A stretch of 64,000 nucleotides of DNA from an uncultured Prevotella sp. (GTDB taxonomy: Bacteria > Bacteroidota > Bacteroidia > Bacteroidales > Bacteroidaceae): contig CAMNPN010000010.1 of NCBI GenBank assembly GCA_946548085.1, forward strand, positions 1 to 64,000. Reading direction: 5' to 3'. Positions 27,515 through 36,386 of the stretch are shown piece by piece. Made by a program: the position numbers and the translations under genes. How positions within the stretch are numbered: position 1 is the first letter of the stretch; every line of letters begins with the position of its first letter. Below the pieces are notes generated by a model, which was given only the letters and a program-made list of their open reading frames with translations, was not told the DNA's origin and searched no databases.

Positions 27515-28111
27515 GTGAAACAGAAATTTGACGTTATAACATCCACTTGCGTGCCACTTCCTTTGGAGAATGTGGATACAGACCAGATCATCCCCGCCCG
27601 TTTCCTGAAGGCAACGACGAGAGAGGAGAAATTCTTTGGCGACAACCTGTTCCGCGACTGGCGGTACAATCCGGACGGTTCGCTGAATAAAGGCTTTGTG
27701 TTAAACGATCCCACCTATAGCGGTTGCATCCTTGTTGCCGGCAAGAACTTTGGCAGCGGCTCTTCGCGTGAGCATGCAGCCTGGGCGATTGCCGGCTATG
27801 GCTTCCGAGTGGTCATCAGCAGCTTCTTCGCGGATATCCATAAGAACAACGAGCTGAACAACTTCGTGCTGCCAGTGGTGGTCTCAGAGGATTTCCTTGC
27901 AGAGTTGTTCCAGAGCATTCAGAGCGATCCAGGAACGCTGGTGGAGGTCGACCTGCCTCATCAGACGGTGACCAATAAGGCCACGGGGCGCAGTGAGCAC
28001 TTCGATATCAACGGCTATAAGAAGCACTGTCTGATGAACGGTCTCGACGATATTGACTTCCTTGTGCAGAACCAAGACAAGACAGAATTATGGGAACGGC
28101 AGAACAAGTAG
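27515..28111 (+). CDS. leuD: 3-isopropylmalate dehydratase small subunit
   Basis: A 198-residue swivel-domain partner of LeuC. It has PLPLENVDTDQIIPARFL near the start and the substrate-binding loop GKNFGSGSSREHAAWAI. It starts at GTG (27515) after CAAG; no in-frame ATG lies upstream in the gap. The end overlaps the next gene by 22 bases, so the two are translationally coupled. Confidence 0.95.
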   Translation: MKQKFDVITSTCVPLPLENVDTDQIIPARFLKATTREEKFFGDNLFRDWRYNPDGSLNKGFVLNDPTYSGCILVAGKNFGSGSSREHAAWAIAGYGFRVVISSFFADIHKNNELNNFVLPVVVSEDFLAELFQSIQSDPGTLVEVDLPHQTVTNKATGRSEHFDINGYKKHCLMNGLDDIDFLVQNQDKTELWERQNK

Positions 28112-29664
28112 GACAGTACAAGGGATTCCGTCCCTTCGTTGAGATCATGGACTCCACGCTCCGTGATGGCGAACAGACCAATGGCGTCAGTTTCCTGCCA
28201 CACGAGAAACTGATCATAGCCCGTATGCTGCTGCGCGACTTGAATGTCGATCGCATCGAGGTGGCGTCGGCGCGGGTGTCTGAAGGCGAGAAAGAGGCTG
28301 TCGGCATGATCTGCCGCTATGCCAGTCAGATAGACATGCTCAACAGGGTAGAGGTGCTTGGTTTCGTTGACGGCGGACAGAGCATAGACTGGATACTGTC
28401 ATGCGGCTGCCGCACCGTCAATCTGCTGGCAAAGGGGTCGCTACGCCATTGTCAGCAGCAGTTGCACAAGTCGCCTGAGGAGCATATAGAAGCCATCCGC
28501 CAGGAGGTAAAGTACGCTCGCACGAAGGGGATGACCGTCAATCTCTATCTCGAGGACTGGTCGAACGGCATGAAGGATTCTCCCTTTTATGTATACCAGG
28601 TGATGGATGCTCTTTGCGATGTTGGTATTCGTCGCTTCATGCTACCCGATACCTTGGGCATCATGAACCCTCTGCAGTGTATTGAGTACTTCCGCAAAAT
28701 GATTAAACGCTATCCTGACGTGCATTTTGACTTCCATGCCCATAACGACTATGACCTGGCCGTCAGTAATTCACTCGCCGCAGTGCTAAGTGGTGTCAAG
28801 GGCCTCCACGTCACGGTGAATGGGTTGGGAGAGCGTTGTGGTAATGCGCCTCTGTCGAGTGTACAGGTAATATTAAAAGACCAGTTTCATGCCAAGACCA
28901 ATATTCATGAGGACAAGTTGAATGATATCTCCCGGCTGGTGGAGAGCTATAGCGGTATCGCCGTGGCTCCCAATCAGCCCATCATCGGCGACAACGTGTT
29001 TACGCAGGTGGCGGGAGTTCATGCCGACGGCGACAAGAAGAATGGTCTTTACCAAAACGAACTGGTGCCTGAGCGCTTTGGTCGTAAGCGCGAGTATGCC
29101 CTTGGTAAGAACAGCGGACGAGCCAACATCGCCAAGAATCTGGAGGAACTGGGATTAGAGCTGACACCAGAGCAGACGAAGCGCGTGACCCAGCGCATCA
29201 CGGAGCTTGGTGACAAGAAAGAGATTGTGACGCAGGAGGATCTTCCCTTCATCGTGAGCGACGTGTTGAAACATGATGCGCCTGAGGATAAGGTGAAACT
29301 CGTAAGCTACGTCGTATCAACGGCTTATGGTCTGAAACCTGGAGCAAATATCAAAGTCCAGATCAACGGTCAGGAGTATGAGGCCAGCGCCACAGGCGAC
29401 GGTCAGTATGATGCCTTCGTGAAGTCGCTGCGCTATATCTATAAGAAGTATCTCGGACGCACGTTCCCCATCCTGCAGAACTATGCTGTCACCATCCCCC
29501 CCGGTGGACGCACCGATGCCCTGGTGCAGACGGTAATCACTTGGAATGATGACGGCAGGATACTCCGAACACGGGGCCTCGATGCCGACCAAACAGAGGC
29601 AGCCATCAAGGCTACTTTTAAGATGTTGAACATATATGAAAACGAAAATAAGAACGAATTATGA
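28090..29664 (+). CDS. cimA: Citramalate synthase-like enzyme (CimA/LeuA2 group)
   Basis: A 524-residue second member of the 2-isopropylmalate/citramalate/homocitrate synthase family. The barrel has [17 protein letters not shown] and the metal motif [16 protein letters not shown], with [14 protein letters not shown] after it. A C-terminal regulatory domain covers about residues 380-510. It differs clearly from the neighbouring leuA (for example HAHND versus HCHND). In this position, inside leu genes of Bacteroidales, such genes are usually thought to make (R)-citramalate from pyruvate and acetyl-CoA, giving 2-ketobutyrate for isoleucine without threonine deaminase through LeuCD and LeuB. The substrate assignment is inference; homocitrate or a second isopropylmalate synthase remain possible. 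Confidence 0.75.
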   Translation: MGTAEQVGQYKGFRPFVEIMDSTLRDGEQTNGVSFLPHEKLIIARMLLRDLNVDRIEVASARVSEGEKEAVGMICRYASQIDMLNRVEVLGFVDGGQSIDWILSCGCRTVNLLAKGSLRHCQQQLHKSPEEHIEAIRQEVKYARTKGMTVNLYLEDWSNGMKDSPFYVYQVMDALCDVGIRRFMLPDTLGIMNPLQCIEYFRKMIKRYPDVHFDFHAHNDYDLAVSNSLAAVLSGVKGLHVTVNGLGERCGNAPLSSVQVILKDQFHAKTNIHEDKLNDISRLVESYSGIAVAPNQPIIGDNVFTQVAGVHADGDKKNGLYQNELVPERFGRKREYALGKNSGRANIAKNLEELGLELTPEQTKRVTQRITELGDKKEIVTQEDLPFIVSDVLKHDAPEDKVKLVSYVVSTAYGLKPGANIKVQINGQEYEASATGDGQYDAFVKSLRYIYKKYLGRTFPILQNYAVTIPPGGRTDALVQTVITWNDDGRILRTRGLDADQTEAAIKATFKMLNIYENENKNEL

Positions 29665-30722
29665 AACTGAAGATTGCAATTCTTGAGGGCGATGGGATAG
29701 GCCCTGAGATCATGAAACAAGGTGTGGCCGTACTCAACGCCATCGCGGCTAAGTGCGGACATGAGTTTGAATACGAGGAGGCCATCTGTGGCGCCCATGC
29801 CATCGACGCCTGTGGCGATCCTTATCCCGACAGCACCCACGAGGTGTGCATGCGGGCTGATGCCGTGCTCTTCGCCGCTGTCGGCGACCTGCGCTTCGAC
29901 AACAACCCCACGCTGAAGGTACGTCCAGAGACGGGCCTGCTGGCCATGCGCAAGAAGCTGGGACTGTTTGCCAACGTCCGTCCTGTTGCCACTTTCGACT
30001 GCCTGCTCCACAAGTCGCCGCTGAAGGATGAACTGCTGCGAGGAGCCGACTTCGTGGTGATCCGTGAACTTACGGGCGGCATGTATTTCGGCGAGAAGTA
30101 CCAGGACAACGACAAGGCCTACGACACCGACATCTACACCCGCCCGGAGATTGAGCGCATCCTGAAGGTGGCCTTCGAGATGGCCATGACGCGCCGTAGG
30201 CATCTGACGGTTGTGGACAAGGCCAACGTGCTGGCCAGCAGTCGCCTGTGGCGCCAGATCGCCAAGGAGATGGAGCCGCAGTATCCAGAGGTCAGGACAG
30301 ACTATATGTTCATCGACAACGCCTCGATGCGCGTGCTGACGGAGCCGACCTTCTTCGACGTCATCGTGACGGAGAACACCTTCGGCGACATCCTTACCGA
30401 CGAGACGTCATGCATCACGGGCTCGATGGGGCTCCAGCCATCCAGTTCCTTAGGTGAGCACACGCCGCTGTTCGAGCCCGTCCACGGTTCATGGCCACAG
30501 GCTGCCGGCCAGAACCTCGCCAACCCGCTGGCGCAGATCCTCTCGGCCGCCATGCTGCTCGAGCACTTCGGACTTACGAAGGAGGGTGCCCTCATCCGTG
30601 AGGCCGTCAATGCATCGCTCGACGCGAATGTCCGCACGCCTGAAATCCAGGTCGAAGGCGGCGCCCGATACGGCACCCGTGAGGTAGGAGAGTGGATCGT
30701 CAATTATATAATGAAGAAGTGA
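29661..30722 (+). CDS. leuB: 3-isopropylmalate dehydrogenase
   Basis: A 353-residue NAD-dependent enzyme oxidising 3-isopropylmalate to the leucine precursor 2-ketoisocaproate, and probably 3-methylmalate on the citramalate route. Motifs: [12 protein letters not shown] at the start, substrate-binding [12 protein letters not shown], catalytic Lys in TVVDKANVL, and the cofactor loop [18 protein letters not shown]. It overlaps the preceding stop by four bases (ATGA), so leuA to leuB form one tightly packed operon behind the attenuator. Confidence 0.96.
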   Translation: MKLKIAILEGDGIGPEIMKQGVAVLNAIAAKCGHEFEYEEAICGAHAIDACGDPYPDSTHEVCMRADAVLFAAVGDLRFDNNPTLKVRPETGLLAMRKKLGLFANVRPVATFDCLLHKSPLKDELLRGADFVVIRELTGGMYFGEKYQDNDKAYDTDIYTRPEIERILKVAFEMAMTRRRHLTVVDKANVLASSRLWRQIAKEMEPQYPEVRTDYMFIDNASMRVLTEPTFFDVIVTENTFGDILTDETSCITGSMGLQPSSSLGEHTPLFEPVHGSWPQAAGQNLANPLAQILSAAMLLEHFGLTKEGALIREAVNASLDANVRTPEIQVEGGARYGTREVGEWIVNYIMKK

Positions 30723-30724
30723 GG

Positions 30725-31453
30725 ATGAAGAATGAGGACTTAAGAATCAAGTGTGAAGAACTAAGAATCGTGATTCGTCGGTGCTTCATCATTCTTCATT
30801 TTTCACTCTTCATTCTCCACTTCCAGCCAGCTGCGGCCCAGAGCCGTAGCGAATGGCGTGACTCCCTTGAGACGCTTACCCGGGCCCTCAGGGCCGATCC
30901 GGCCAATATCGACCTCCGCCTGCGCAAGGCGGAGGCCGATATCCAGTTGGAGCGCTGGGACTATGCTCTGGCAGAGTATGGCCGTATCCTCCGCGCCGAC
31001 GAGAAGAACCTCGCGGCCCTGTTCTTCAGGGCCTACGTCCATGAGCGCCAGCAACACTACGATCAGGCGCGGGTCGACTACGAAGCCTTCCTTACCATCC
31101 AGCCCCTGCATCTCGAGGCCCGTCTGGGTCTGGCCCATGTGCTGCAGAAGATGGGGCGGCGCACCGATGCGATGGATGTGCTGAACCAGACGGTGCAGAT
31201 GTTCCCCGACAGTGCCGATGCCTACGCCGCCCGTGCTGCCTTCGAGACGAAGTACCTGCAGTACGAACTGGCCCTCTACGACTGGAACGAGGCCGTCCGC
31301 CTGCGCCCCGGCAATGAGGGATTCATCATCTCGAAAGTAGACCTGCTGATACGTCTCAACCGCAAGAAGGAGGCCCGCGAGGCGCTCGATGCTCTCGTCT
31401 CGAAGGGAACGCCCCGCGGTGTCCTGAAGGAGTGGTACGACCGCGCCAGATGA
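30725..31453 (+). CDS. Exported TPR-repeat protein
   Basis: About 242 residues: a signal peptide ending near QPAAAQ, then TPR repeats (WRDSLETLTRALRADPANID, WDYALAEYGRILRADEKNLA, HYDQARVDYEAFLTIQPLHL and more). It is predicted to work in the periplasm as a protein-interaction scaffold. The frame opens upstream inside leuB, but the ATG at 30725, two bases after the leuB stop, gives a conventional signal peptide. Both the n-region and the hydrophobic core are encoded by 7-bp arrays. It may be transcribed with the leu operon without sharing its function. Confidence 0.8.
   Translation: MKNEDLRIKCEELRIVIRRCFIILHFSLFILHFQPAAAQSRSEWRDSLETLTRALRADPANIDLRLRKAEADIQLERWDYALAEYGRILRADEKNLAALFFRAYVHERQQHYDQARVDYEAFLTIQPLHLEARLGLAHVLQKMGRRTDAMDVLNQTVQMFPDSADAYAARAAFETKYLQYELALYDWNEAVRLRPGNEGFIISKVDLLIRLNRKKEAREALDALVSKGTPRGVLKEWYDRAR
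30727..30825. repeat. Inverted 7-bp arrays forming the TPR signal peptide
   Basis: A purine-rich array (30727-30768: GAAGAAT, GAGGACT, TAAGAAT, CAAGTGT, GAAGAAC, TAAGAAT) is followed after 22 bases by a pyrimidine-rich one (30791-30825: ATTCTTC, ATTTTTC, ACTCTTC, ATTCTCC, ACTTCCA). The second resembles the inverted complement of the first. Read in frame it gives IILHFSLFILHFQ, the hydrophobic core of the signal peptide. The same unit family occurs at 18.5 kb. Confidence 0.8.
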
Positions 31454-31613
31454 TTTCTAACAGGCGGGTAAACGAGGCCCCCAGGCGGTGTGTACGAAAT
31501 TAAATATGTTATATTTTCGTAATACGGCCGCCGTTAGGGCCTTTTGAACATAGAAGTCCACAGCAGGCCTTCTGCCGTCTCGTATCTTTGCAATTGCGTT
31601 GCCGGGGCGTTCC

Positions 31614-31723
31614 GATGCCTTGCACGACTCATGGAAGGCATCTCCATATAGGCATACAAGGCATCGGAACAACTCGTGGAAGGCATCAGAACAACTCGTA
31701 CAAGGCATCCGGACGACAGTGGG
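31614..31723. repeat. 22-bp array with hairpin between TPR gene and GH2 gene
   Basis: A 29-base hairpin (GATGCCTTGCACGA, 31614-31627, with 31629-31642; two mismatches) is followed by three 22-base units at 31658, 31680 and 31702 sharing AAGGCATC-GAACAACTCGT. The same hairpin and the reverse complement of the same unit recur at 46570-46635. It lies between convergent genes. The rest of this 273-base gap has no other recognisable feature. Confidence 0.85.
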
Positions 31724-31726
31724 CGG

Positions 31727-34294
31727 TCAGTCTACCGGAATGGAAACGGATGCCGCGAGGGATCTGTCAGCGTCGGTGACCTTCAGGGTGAGGGTGCCGG
31801 GCTGGCGGGCGCCGCGGACGATGACCACCAGCTGGCCGTTGAACAGTTTCATCGTGGGTTGCTTAAAGGATTCCAGACTCGTGGCATCGCCGTTGCAGAC
31901 GGCCTCGAAGGAGCCCGCGCCCGAGACCTCGAAGGACAGTTGGTCGGAGGCATCGGGGATGAGGATGCCCTCGGCATCGGTCAGCGAGACGGTGATGAAG
32001 GCAAGGTCATCGCCGGAGGGAGAGAGGTTTGAGGTTTGAGCATTGAGCGTTGAGGTTTGAGCTTTGAGCATTGAGCTTTGAGCATTGAGCGGGGAGGCGG
32101 CGGAGTGCTGCGTCCAGACGTCGAGCTTCAGGGCGGCGGGCTGGCCGGGCGTCTTCATGGTCTGCTCGCCTGCTGGCCGGCCGTCGGCATCATAGACAAT
32201 CACTTTCACTTCGCCCGGTTCGTACTTCACGTTGTTCCAGCGCAGGCGGTAGCGGTCGAGGCGCTCGGCAGGGTTCTTGGTGATGCGGCCCTGGCTCTTG
32301 CCGTTGACGAAGAGTTCGGCGGTGGGGAAGTCGGTATAGCAATAGACGGGCGTCACCAGTCCGATGCGGTTCTCGCTTTGGGTATCGCCCTCGCGGGATG
32401 CCGAGCCCCCCTTGTCATTCTTCTTCCCCCAACTCCAGTGGGGCAGCAGGTGGATGGTGTGGGCGTCCTTGTTCCAGCGTGAGCGGTAGAGCCAGTAGCG
32501 GTCCTTGGGCAGTCCGGCGAGGTCGCAGATGCCGAAGTAACTCGAACGCGAGGGCCAGTACTCGTCGTAGGGGGTGGGCTCGCCGAGGTAGTCGTAGCCC
32601 GTCCACACGAACTCACCGATCACCCAGGGCTTGTCGTCCTGCCACACCCAGTCGTCGTCGGGCAGGTTCGACCACGAGCAGTACTCCACGTCGTAGCTGG
32701 AGCATTGGCCGTCGGCCTTCTTGATGGCCTGCGGGTCGTAGGTGGGCGCCCAGGAGGCGTACTGCGAGTTGTCTGTCACTTCCACGGGGAACTTGTACAC
32801 ACCACGGCTGCTCACGGTCGAGGCGGTCTCGGAGCCGAGCAGGAATCCCTGCGGCAGTTGCCGGATGCTGTTCTCATACTTATGTACGCGGTAGTTGAAT
32901 CCCGGCACGTCCATGATCTTGGCGACACCGCTCTCGATGGAGGCCTCTGCGTGGTCGAGGCCCTGGGTGACGGGCCGTGTGGGGTCGAGTCCGTGGAACG
33001 TGCTCTGCAGCCGCTTGCTCCATTCGAGTCCCTCGGCGCTGCCCTGTTCGGGAATCTCGTTGCCGATCGACCACATGACGATGCTGGGGTGGTTCTTGTG
33101 GGTGTAGATCAGGCTCTCGATGTCCTTATACCACCAGTCCTTGAAGAACCGTGCGTAGCCGTTCTTACACTTGGGATAGATCCACATGTCGAAGGTCTCG
33201 GCCATCACCATCATGCCGAGTGAGTCGCAGATGTCCATCTGCATCTCGCTCGGCATGTTGTGTGCGGTACGGATGGCATCGCAGCCCATGTCCTTCATCG
33301 TCTTGATCTGCCGGATAAGGGCGGCCTTGTTGACGGCAGCGCCGAGGGGTCCCAGGTCGTGGTGCAGACAGACACCCTTGATCTTCCGCGTGACGCCGTT
33401 GAGTTGGAAGCCACCTTCCTTCGATACCTTCACCGTGCGGATGCCGAACTTCTGTGTCGCCTGGTCGAGCAGTTCACCATTGCGGGTGAGGCGGATATGG
33501 GCGGTATAGAGGTAAGGCGTCTCGGGCGACCACAGGCGGGGCTTGTCGACGGTGAAGGCCAGTTCGCAGTAGCCCAGTCGGTCGAGATCGGCAGAATGGC
33601 CGTGGCCCACCGTCCTGCCGTCGCCATCGCGCAGTTCGACGTCGAAGGCCAGTCCCTTATCCACGCCGCTGCTGGTGCCTACGGTGACATCGAGCAGGGC
33701 CTTGCCCTCCTGGAGCGACTTGGTGCGGATGAAGGTCATCGACGGGTCTACCCACTTCTCGCCCAGCAGGTAGAGTTTCACCGGGCGGTAGATGCCGGCG
33801 CCGGGATACCAGCGACTGCTCTCCTCCACGTTCTTCAGGTCAACCTCCAGCAGGTTGTCGCCGGTTTTCAGGAAGGGGGTGATGTCTACCATGAAGTTGT
33901 TGTAGCCATAGGGCCAGTATCCGGCTTTCTCCCCATTCAGCGAGACCGTCGGCTCGGCCATCGCCCCGTCGAATACCAGCACGCCCCGTTGGTAGCCCTC
34001 AGGGATCCGGATGGTTCGCCTGTAGTGGCCTTCGCCGATCCAGGGCAGGGCTCCCGAGCGTCCGCTCTTCTCCGTGGGTGTCGTCTCGCCGTTCTGCTCG
34101 ATGGCCACGGTCTGCAGATCCCACTTCTTGTCGAAGGGACCGGCGATGGCCCAGTCGTGGGGGACGCAGACGCTGTCCCACGACTGTTTGTCGCGGGAGA
34201 ATTGCCAGCCGTCGCTGAGGGTGATTACTTGTGTGAACTGTGCCTGGGCTGCCGCAGAGAGTGCCAAAAGCATTGTCAGTAGTTTTGTTTTCAT
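31727..34294 (-). CDS. Secreted GH2 beta-galactosidase-like glycoside hydrolase
   Basis: An 855-residue exported enzyme. A signal peptide of about 19 residues ends at AAAQAQ. The sugar-binding domain covers about 25-180 (HYRRTIRIPEGYQ, PYGYNNFMVDIT), an immunoglobulin-like domain about 185-290, and the TIM barrel about 295-600. The acid/base is Glu413 in SIGNEIPEQ and the nucleophile probably Glu489 in GSETAS; GEFVWTGYDYLGEPTPY is another GH2 signature. A DUF4982-type domain follows (about 640-712). Residues 735-756 are a 7-residue repeat encoded by a 7-bp array, and a last Ig-like domain ends the protein. It probably removes beta-galactosyl groups in the periplasm. The galactanase 6 kb away may supply substrate; that link is inference. 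Confidence 0.9.
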   Translation of the reverse strand: MKTKLLTMLLALSAAAQAQFTQVITLSDGWQFSRDKQSWDSVCVPHDWAIAGPFDKKWDLQTVAIEQNGETTPTEKSGRSGALPWIGEGHYRRTIRIPEGYQRGVLVFDGAMAEPTVSLNGEKAGYWPYGYNNFMVDITPFLKTGDNLLEVDLKNVEESSRWYPGAGIYRPVKLYLLGEKWVDPSMTFIRTKSLQEGKALLDVTVGTSSGVDKGLAFDVELRDGDGRTVGHGHSADLDRLGYCELAFTVDKPRLWSPETPYLYTAHIRLTRNGELLDQATQKFGIRTVKVSKEGGFQLNGVTRKIKGVCLHHDLGPLGAAVNKAALIRQIKTMKDMGCDAIRTAHNMPSEMQMDICDSLGMMVMAETFDMWIYPKCKNGYARFFKDWWYKDIESLIYTHKNHPSIVMWSIGNEIPEQGSAEGLEWSKRLQSTFHGLDPTRPVTQGLDHAEASIESGVAKIMDVPGFNYRVHKYENSIRQLPQGFLLGSETASTVSSRGVYKFPVEVTDNSQYASWAPTYDPQAIKKADGQCSSYDVEYCSWSNLPDDDWVWQDDKPWVIGEFVWTGYDYLGEPTPYDEYWPSRSSYFGICDLAGLPKDRYWLYRSRWNKDAHTIHLLPHWSWGKKNDKGGSASREGDTQSENRIGLVTPVYCYTDFPTAELFVNGKSQGRITKNPAERLDRYRLRWNNVKYEPGEVKVIVYDADGRPAGEQTMKTPGQPAALKLDVWTQHSAASPLNAQSSMLKAQTSTLNAQTSNLSPSGDDLAFITVSLTDAEGILIPDASDQLSFEVSGAGSFEAVCNGDATSLESFKQPTMKLFNGQLVVIVRGARQPGTLTLKVTDADRSLAASVSIPVD
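32028..32090. repeat. 7-bp array inside the GH2 gene
   Basis: Nine heptads of TTTGAGC/ATTGAGC type run without interruption. Because three heptads equal seven codons, the protein shows a 7-residue repeat (NAQSSML, KAQTSTL, NAQTSNL) at residues 735-756. It forms a linker between the DUF4982-like and last domains. The complementary unit CTCAAAG makes the array at 40019-40067. Confidence 0.9.
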
Positions 34295-34327
34295 TTCTAT
34301 TTGTCGTTAGTTATCATTAATTTTAAT

Positions 34328-34387
34328 GCAAAAGTACGAATTTATTTCGAAATTGTTGGCAGTTTGCTCAGTTTTATTTAATTTTGC
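34328..34387. promoter_or_regulatory. Divergent -7 elements of the GH2 gene and ilvD
   Basis: TACTTTTGC on the minus strand (34328-34336) faces the GH2 gene. TAATTTTGC on the plus strand (34379-34387) faces ilvD, 34 bases before its ATG. The -33 positions are weak (for ilvD, GTTG at a 20-base spacing). No leader peptide or attenuator is seen before ilvD, in contrast to leuA. Confidence 0.55.
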
Positions 34388-34421
34388 ACCTAAATTTCGG
34401 GAAACAAATACTTAATATGAT

Positions 34422-36239
34422 ATGAAAGAATCCTATAAACATCCGTTGAGGAGCGCCGTCTGCACCGAAGGCAGGCGTATGGCCGGTGCCCGCGCCCTGT
34501 GGGTGGCCACAGGCATGAAGCAGGAGCAGTTCGGCAAGCCGATTATCGCCATTGTCAACTCCTTTACCCAGTTCGTGCCCGGTCATACCCATCTGCATGA
34601 GATCGGTCAGATTGTGCGCGAAGAGATTGAGAAGATGGGTTGCTATGCCGCAGAGTTCAATACCATTGCCATCGACGACGGCATCGCCATGGGCCACGAC
34701 GGCATGCTCTATTCGCTGCCCTCGCGCGACATCATCGCCGACTCGGTGGAGTACATGGTCAACGCCCACAAGGCTGACGCGATGATCTGCATCTCCAACT
34801 GTGACAAGGTGACACCCGGCATGCTCATGGCCTCGATGCGCCTGAACATCCCGACGGTGTTCTGCTCGGGCGGTCCGATGGAGGCCGGCAAGTGGCGCGG
34901 AGAGAATGCCGACCTGATCACGGCGATGGTGAAGGGTGCCGATCACTCCGTCAGCGACGAGGAGATGCAGGAGATAGAGCAGTGCGCCTGTCCGGGCTGC
35001 GGCTCGTGTTCGGGTATGTTCACCGCCAACTCGATGAACTCGCTCACCGAGGCCATCGGCCTGAGCCTGCCCGGCAACGGCACCATCCTGGCCACCCATA
35101 CCAACCGCATCGAACTGTTCAAGCAGGCTGCCCGTCAGGTGGTGAAGAATGCCTTTGCTTACTATCGTGACGGCGACGAGGGCGTGCTGCCCCGCAGCAT
35201 CGCCACCCGCAAGGCCTTTATGAACGCCATGGCCCTCGACATCGCCATGGGCGGCTCTACCAATACCGTGCTCCATCTGCTGGCCGTGGCCCAGGAGGCC
35301 GGTACCGACTTCACGATGAAGGATATCGACGCCCTGAGTCGCAAGGTGCCCTGCCTCTGCAAACTTGCTCCGAACACGCAGAAGTACAGCGTGCAGGAGT
35401 GCGGACGGGCTGGCGGCATCCTCGGCATCCTGAACGAACTGAACAAGGGCGGGCTCATTGACGGCTCTGCCATCCGTGTGGACGGCATGACGCTCGGTGA
35501 GGCCATCAAGAAATACAGCATCGTCGACGGCAACGTTGATCCCGAGGCTAACCGAATCTATCAGTCGGCTCCTGGCAACCGCTTCTCTACGAAGATGGGG
35601 TCGCAGTCGGAAGAGTGGGGCACACTCGATACCGACCGTGCCAACGGCTGTATCCGTGACCTCGCCCATGCCTATACGAAGGATGGCGGACTGGCTGTGC
35701 TCTTCGGCAACATCGCCCAGGACGGCTGTGTGGTGAAGACGGCCGGTGTCGACGAGGCCCTGTGGCACTTCGAAGGTCCTGCCGTGGTGTTCGACTCGCA
35801 GGAAGACGCCTGTGAGGGTATCCTCGGCGGACGGGTGAAGAGCGGCGACTGCGTGGTGATCACCCACGAGGGTCCGAAGGGTGGTCCGGGCATGCAGGAG
35901 ATGCTCTATCCGACATCCTATATTAAGAGTATGCACCTCGGCAAGGAGTGCGCCCTGATTACCGACGGCCGGTTCTCGGGCGGCACCAGCGGCCTCTCCA
36001 TCGGACACATCTCGCCCGAGGCAGCCAACGGCGGCAACATCGGCAAGATCAAGGACGGCGACATCATCGTGATCGACATCCCCTCGCGCTCCATCAGCGT
36101 GAAACTCTCCGACGAGGAACTCGCTGCCCGTGAGCAGCAGCCCCTGAAGCGCAACCGTACCGTCTCGAAGGCCCTGCGGGCCTATGCCCAGAGCGTATCG
36201 AGTGCCGACAAGGGCGGTATCCGTATTTTGACAGAGTAA
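34422..36239 (+). CDS. ilvD: Dihydroxy-acid dehydratase
   Basis: A 605-residue iron-sulfur enzyme making 2-ketoisovalerate and 2-keto-3-methylvalerate for valine, leucine and isoleucine. Cluster cysteines lie in SNCDKVTPG (Cys127) and [11 protein letters not shown] (Cys193, Cys196). [20 protein letters not shown] near the end is the family signature. The length matches the Bacteroidetes/E. coli-type enzyme. It is followed by ilvB after a 147-base gap that is almost filled by an inverted heptad-array element. Confidence 0.95.
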   Translation: MKESYKHPLRSAVCTEGRRMAGARALWVATGMKQEQFGKPIIAIVNSFTQFVPGHTHLHEIGQIVREEIEKMGCYAAEFNTIAIDDGIAMGHDGMLYSLPSRDIIADSVEYMVNAHKADAMICISNCDKVTPGMLMASMRLNIPTVFCSGGPMEAGKWRGENADLITAMVKGADHSVSDEEMQEIEQCACPGCGSCSGMFTANSMNSLTEAIGLSLPGNGTILATHTNRIELFKQAARQVVKNAFAYYRDGDEGVLPRSIATRKAFMNAMALDIAMGGSTNTVLHLLAVAQEAGTDFTMKDIDALSRKVPCLCKLAPNTQKYSVQECGRAGGILGILNELNKGGLIDGSAIRVDGMTLGEAIKKYSIVDGNVDPEANRIYQSAPGNRFSTKMGSQSEEWGTLDTDRANGCIRDLAHAYTKDGGLAVLFGNIAQDGCVVKTAGVDEALWHFEGPAVVFDSQEDACEGILGGRVKSGDCVVITHEGPKGGPGMQEMLYPTSYIKSMHLGKECALITDGRFSGGTSGLSIGHISPEAANGGNIGKIKDGDIIVIDIPSRSISVKLSDEELAAREQQPLKRNRTVSKALRAYAQSVSSADKGGIRILTE

Positions 36240-36247
36240 CAAATGAT

Positions 36248-36376
36248 GTTTACAGTAGACGGTTTACAGTTTACAGTTGATTACACTGTAGGCGAGAATG
36301 TAGGCGGTAACGAATGGCTTGCCAACATATCATCTGTAAACCGTAAACTGTAAACCGTAAACTGTAAACTGTAAAC
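36248..36376. repeat. Inverted pair of 7-bp arrays between ilvD and ilvB
   Basis: The left arm (36248-36276) is four heptads plus one base (GTTTACA, GTAGACG, GTTTACA, GTTTACA). The right arm (36334-36376) is six inverted heptads plus one. The arm lengths (29 and 43) are identical to those of the 6.9-kb element. TTGATTA borders the left arm and ATCAT the right. The 57-base core includes CGAATGG, also seen in the 22.7-kb core. The hairpin would sit in the ilvD-ilvB transcript. Confidence 0.85.
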
Positions 36377-36386
36377 AAAAAATAGT

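Noticed and set aside
31588..32039. Plus-strand ORFs across the 31.6-kb array
   Set aside because: They consist of 22-bp repeat translation and the antisense of the GH2 gene, with no independent support.
34388..34421. Attenuator or leader peptide before ilvD
   Set aside because: The leader is about 30 bases and has neither an ORF nor a terminator hairpin.
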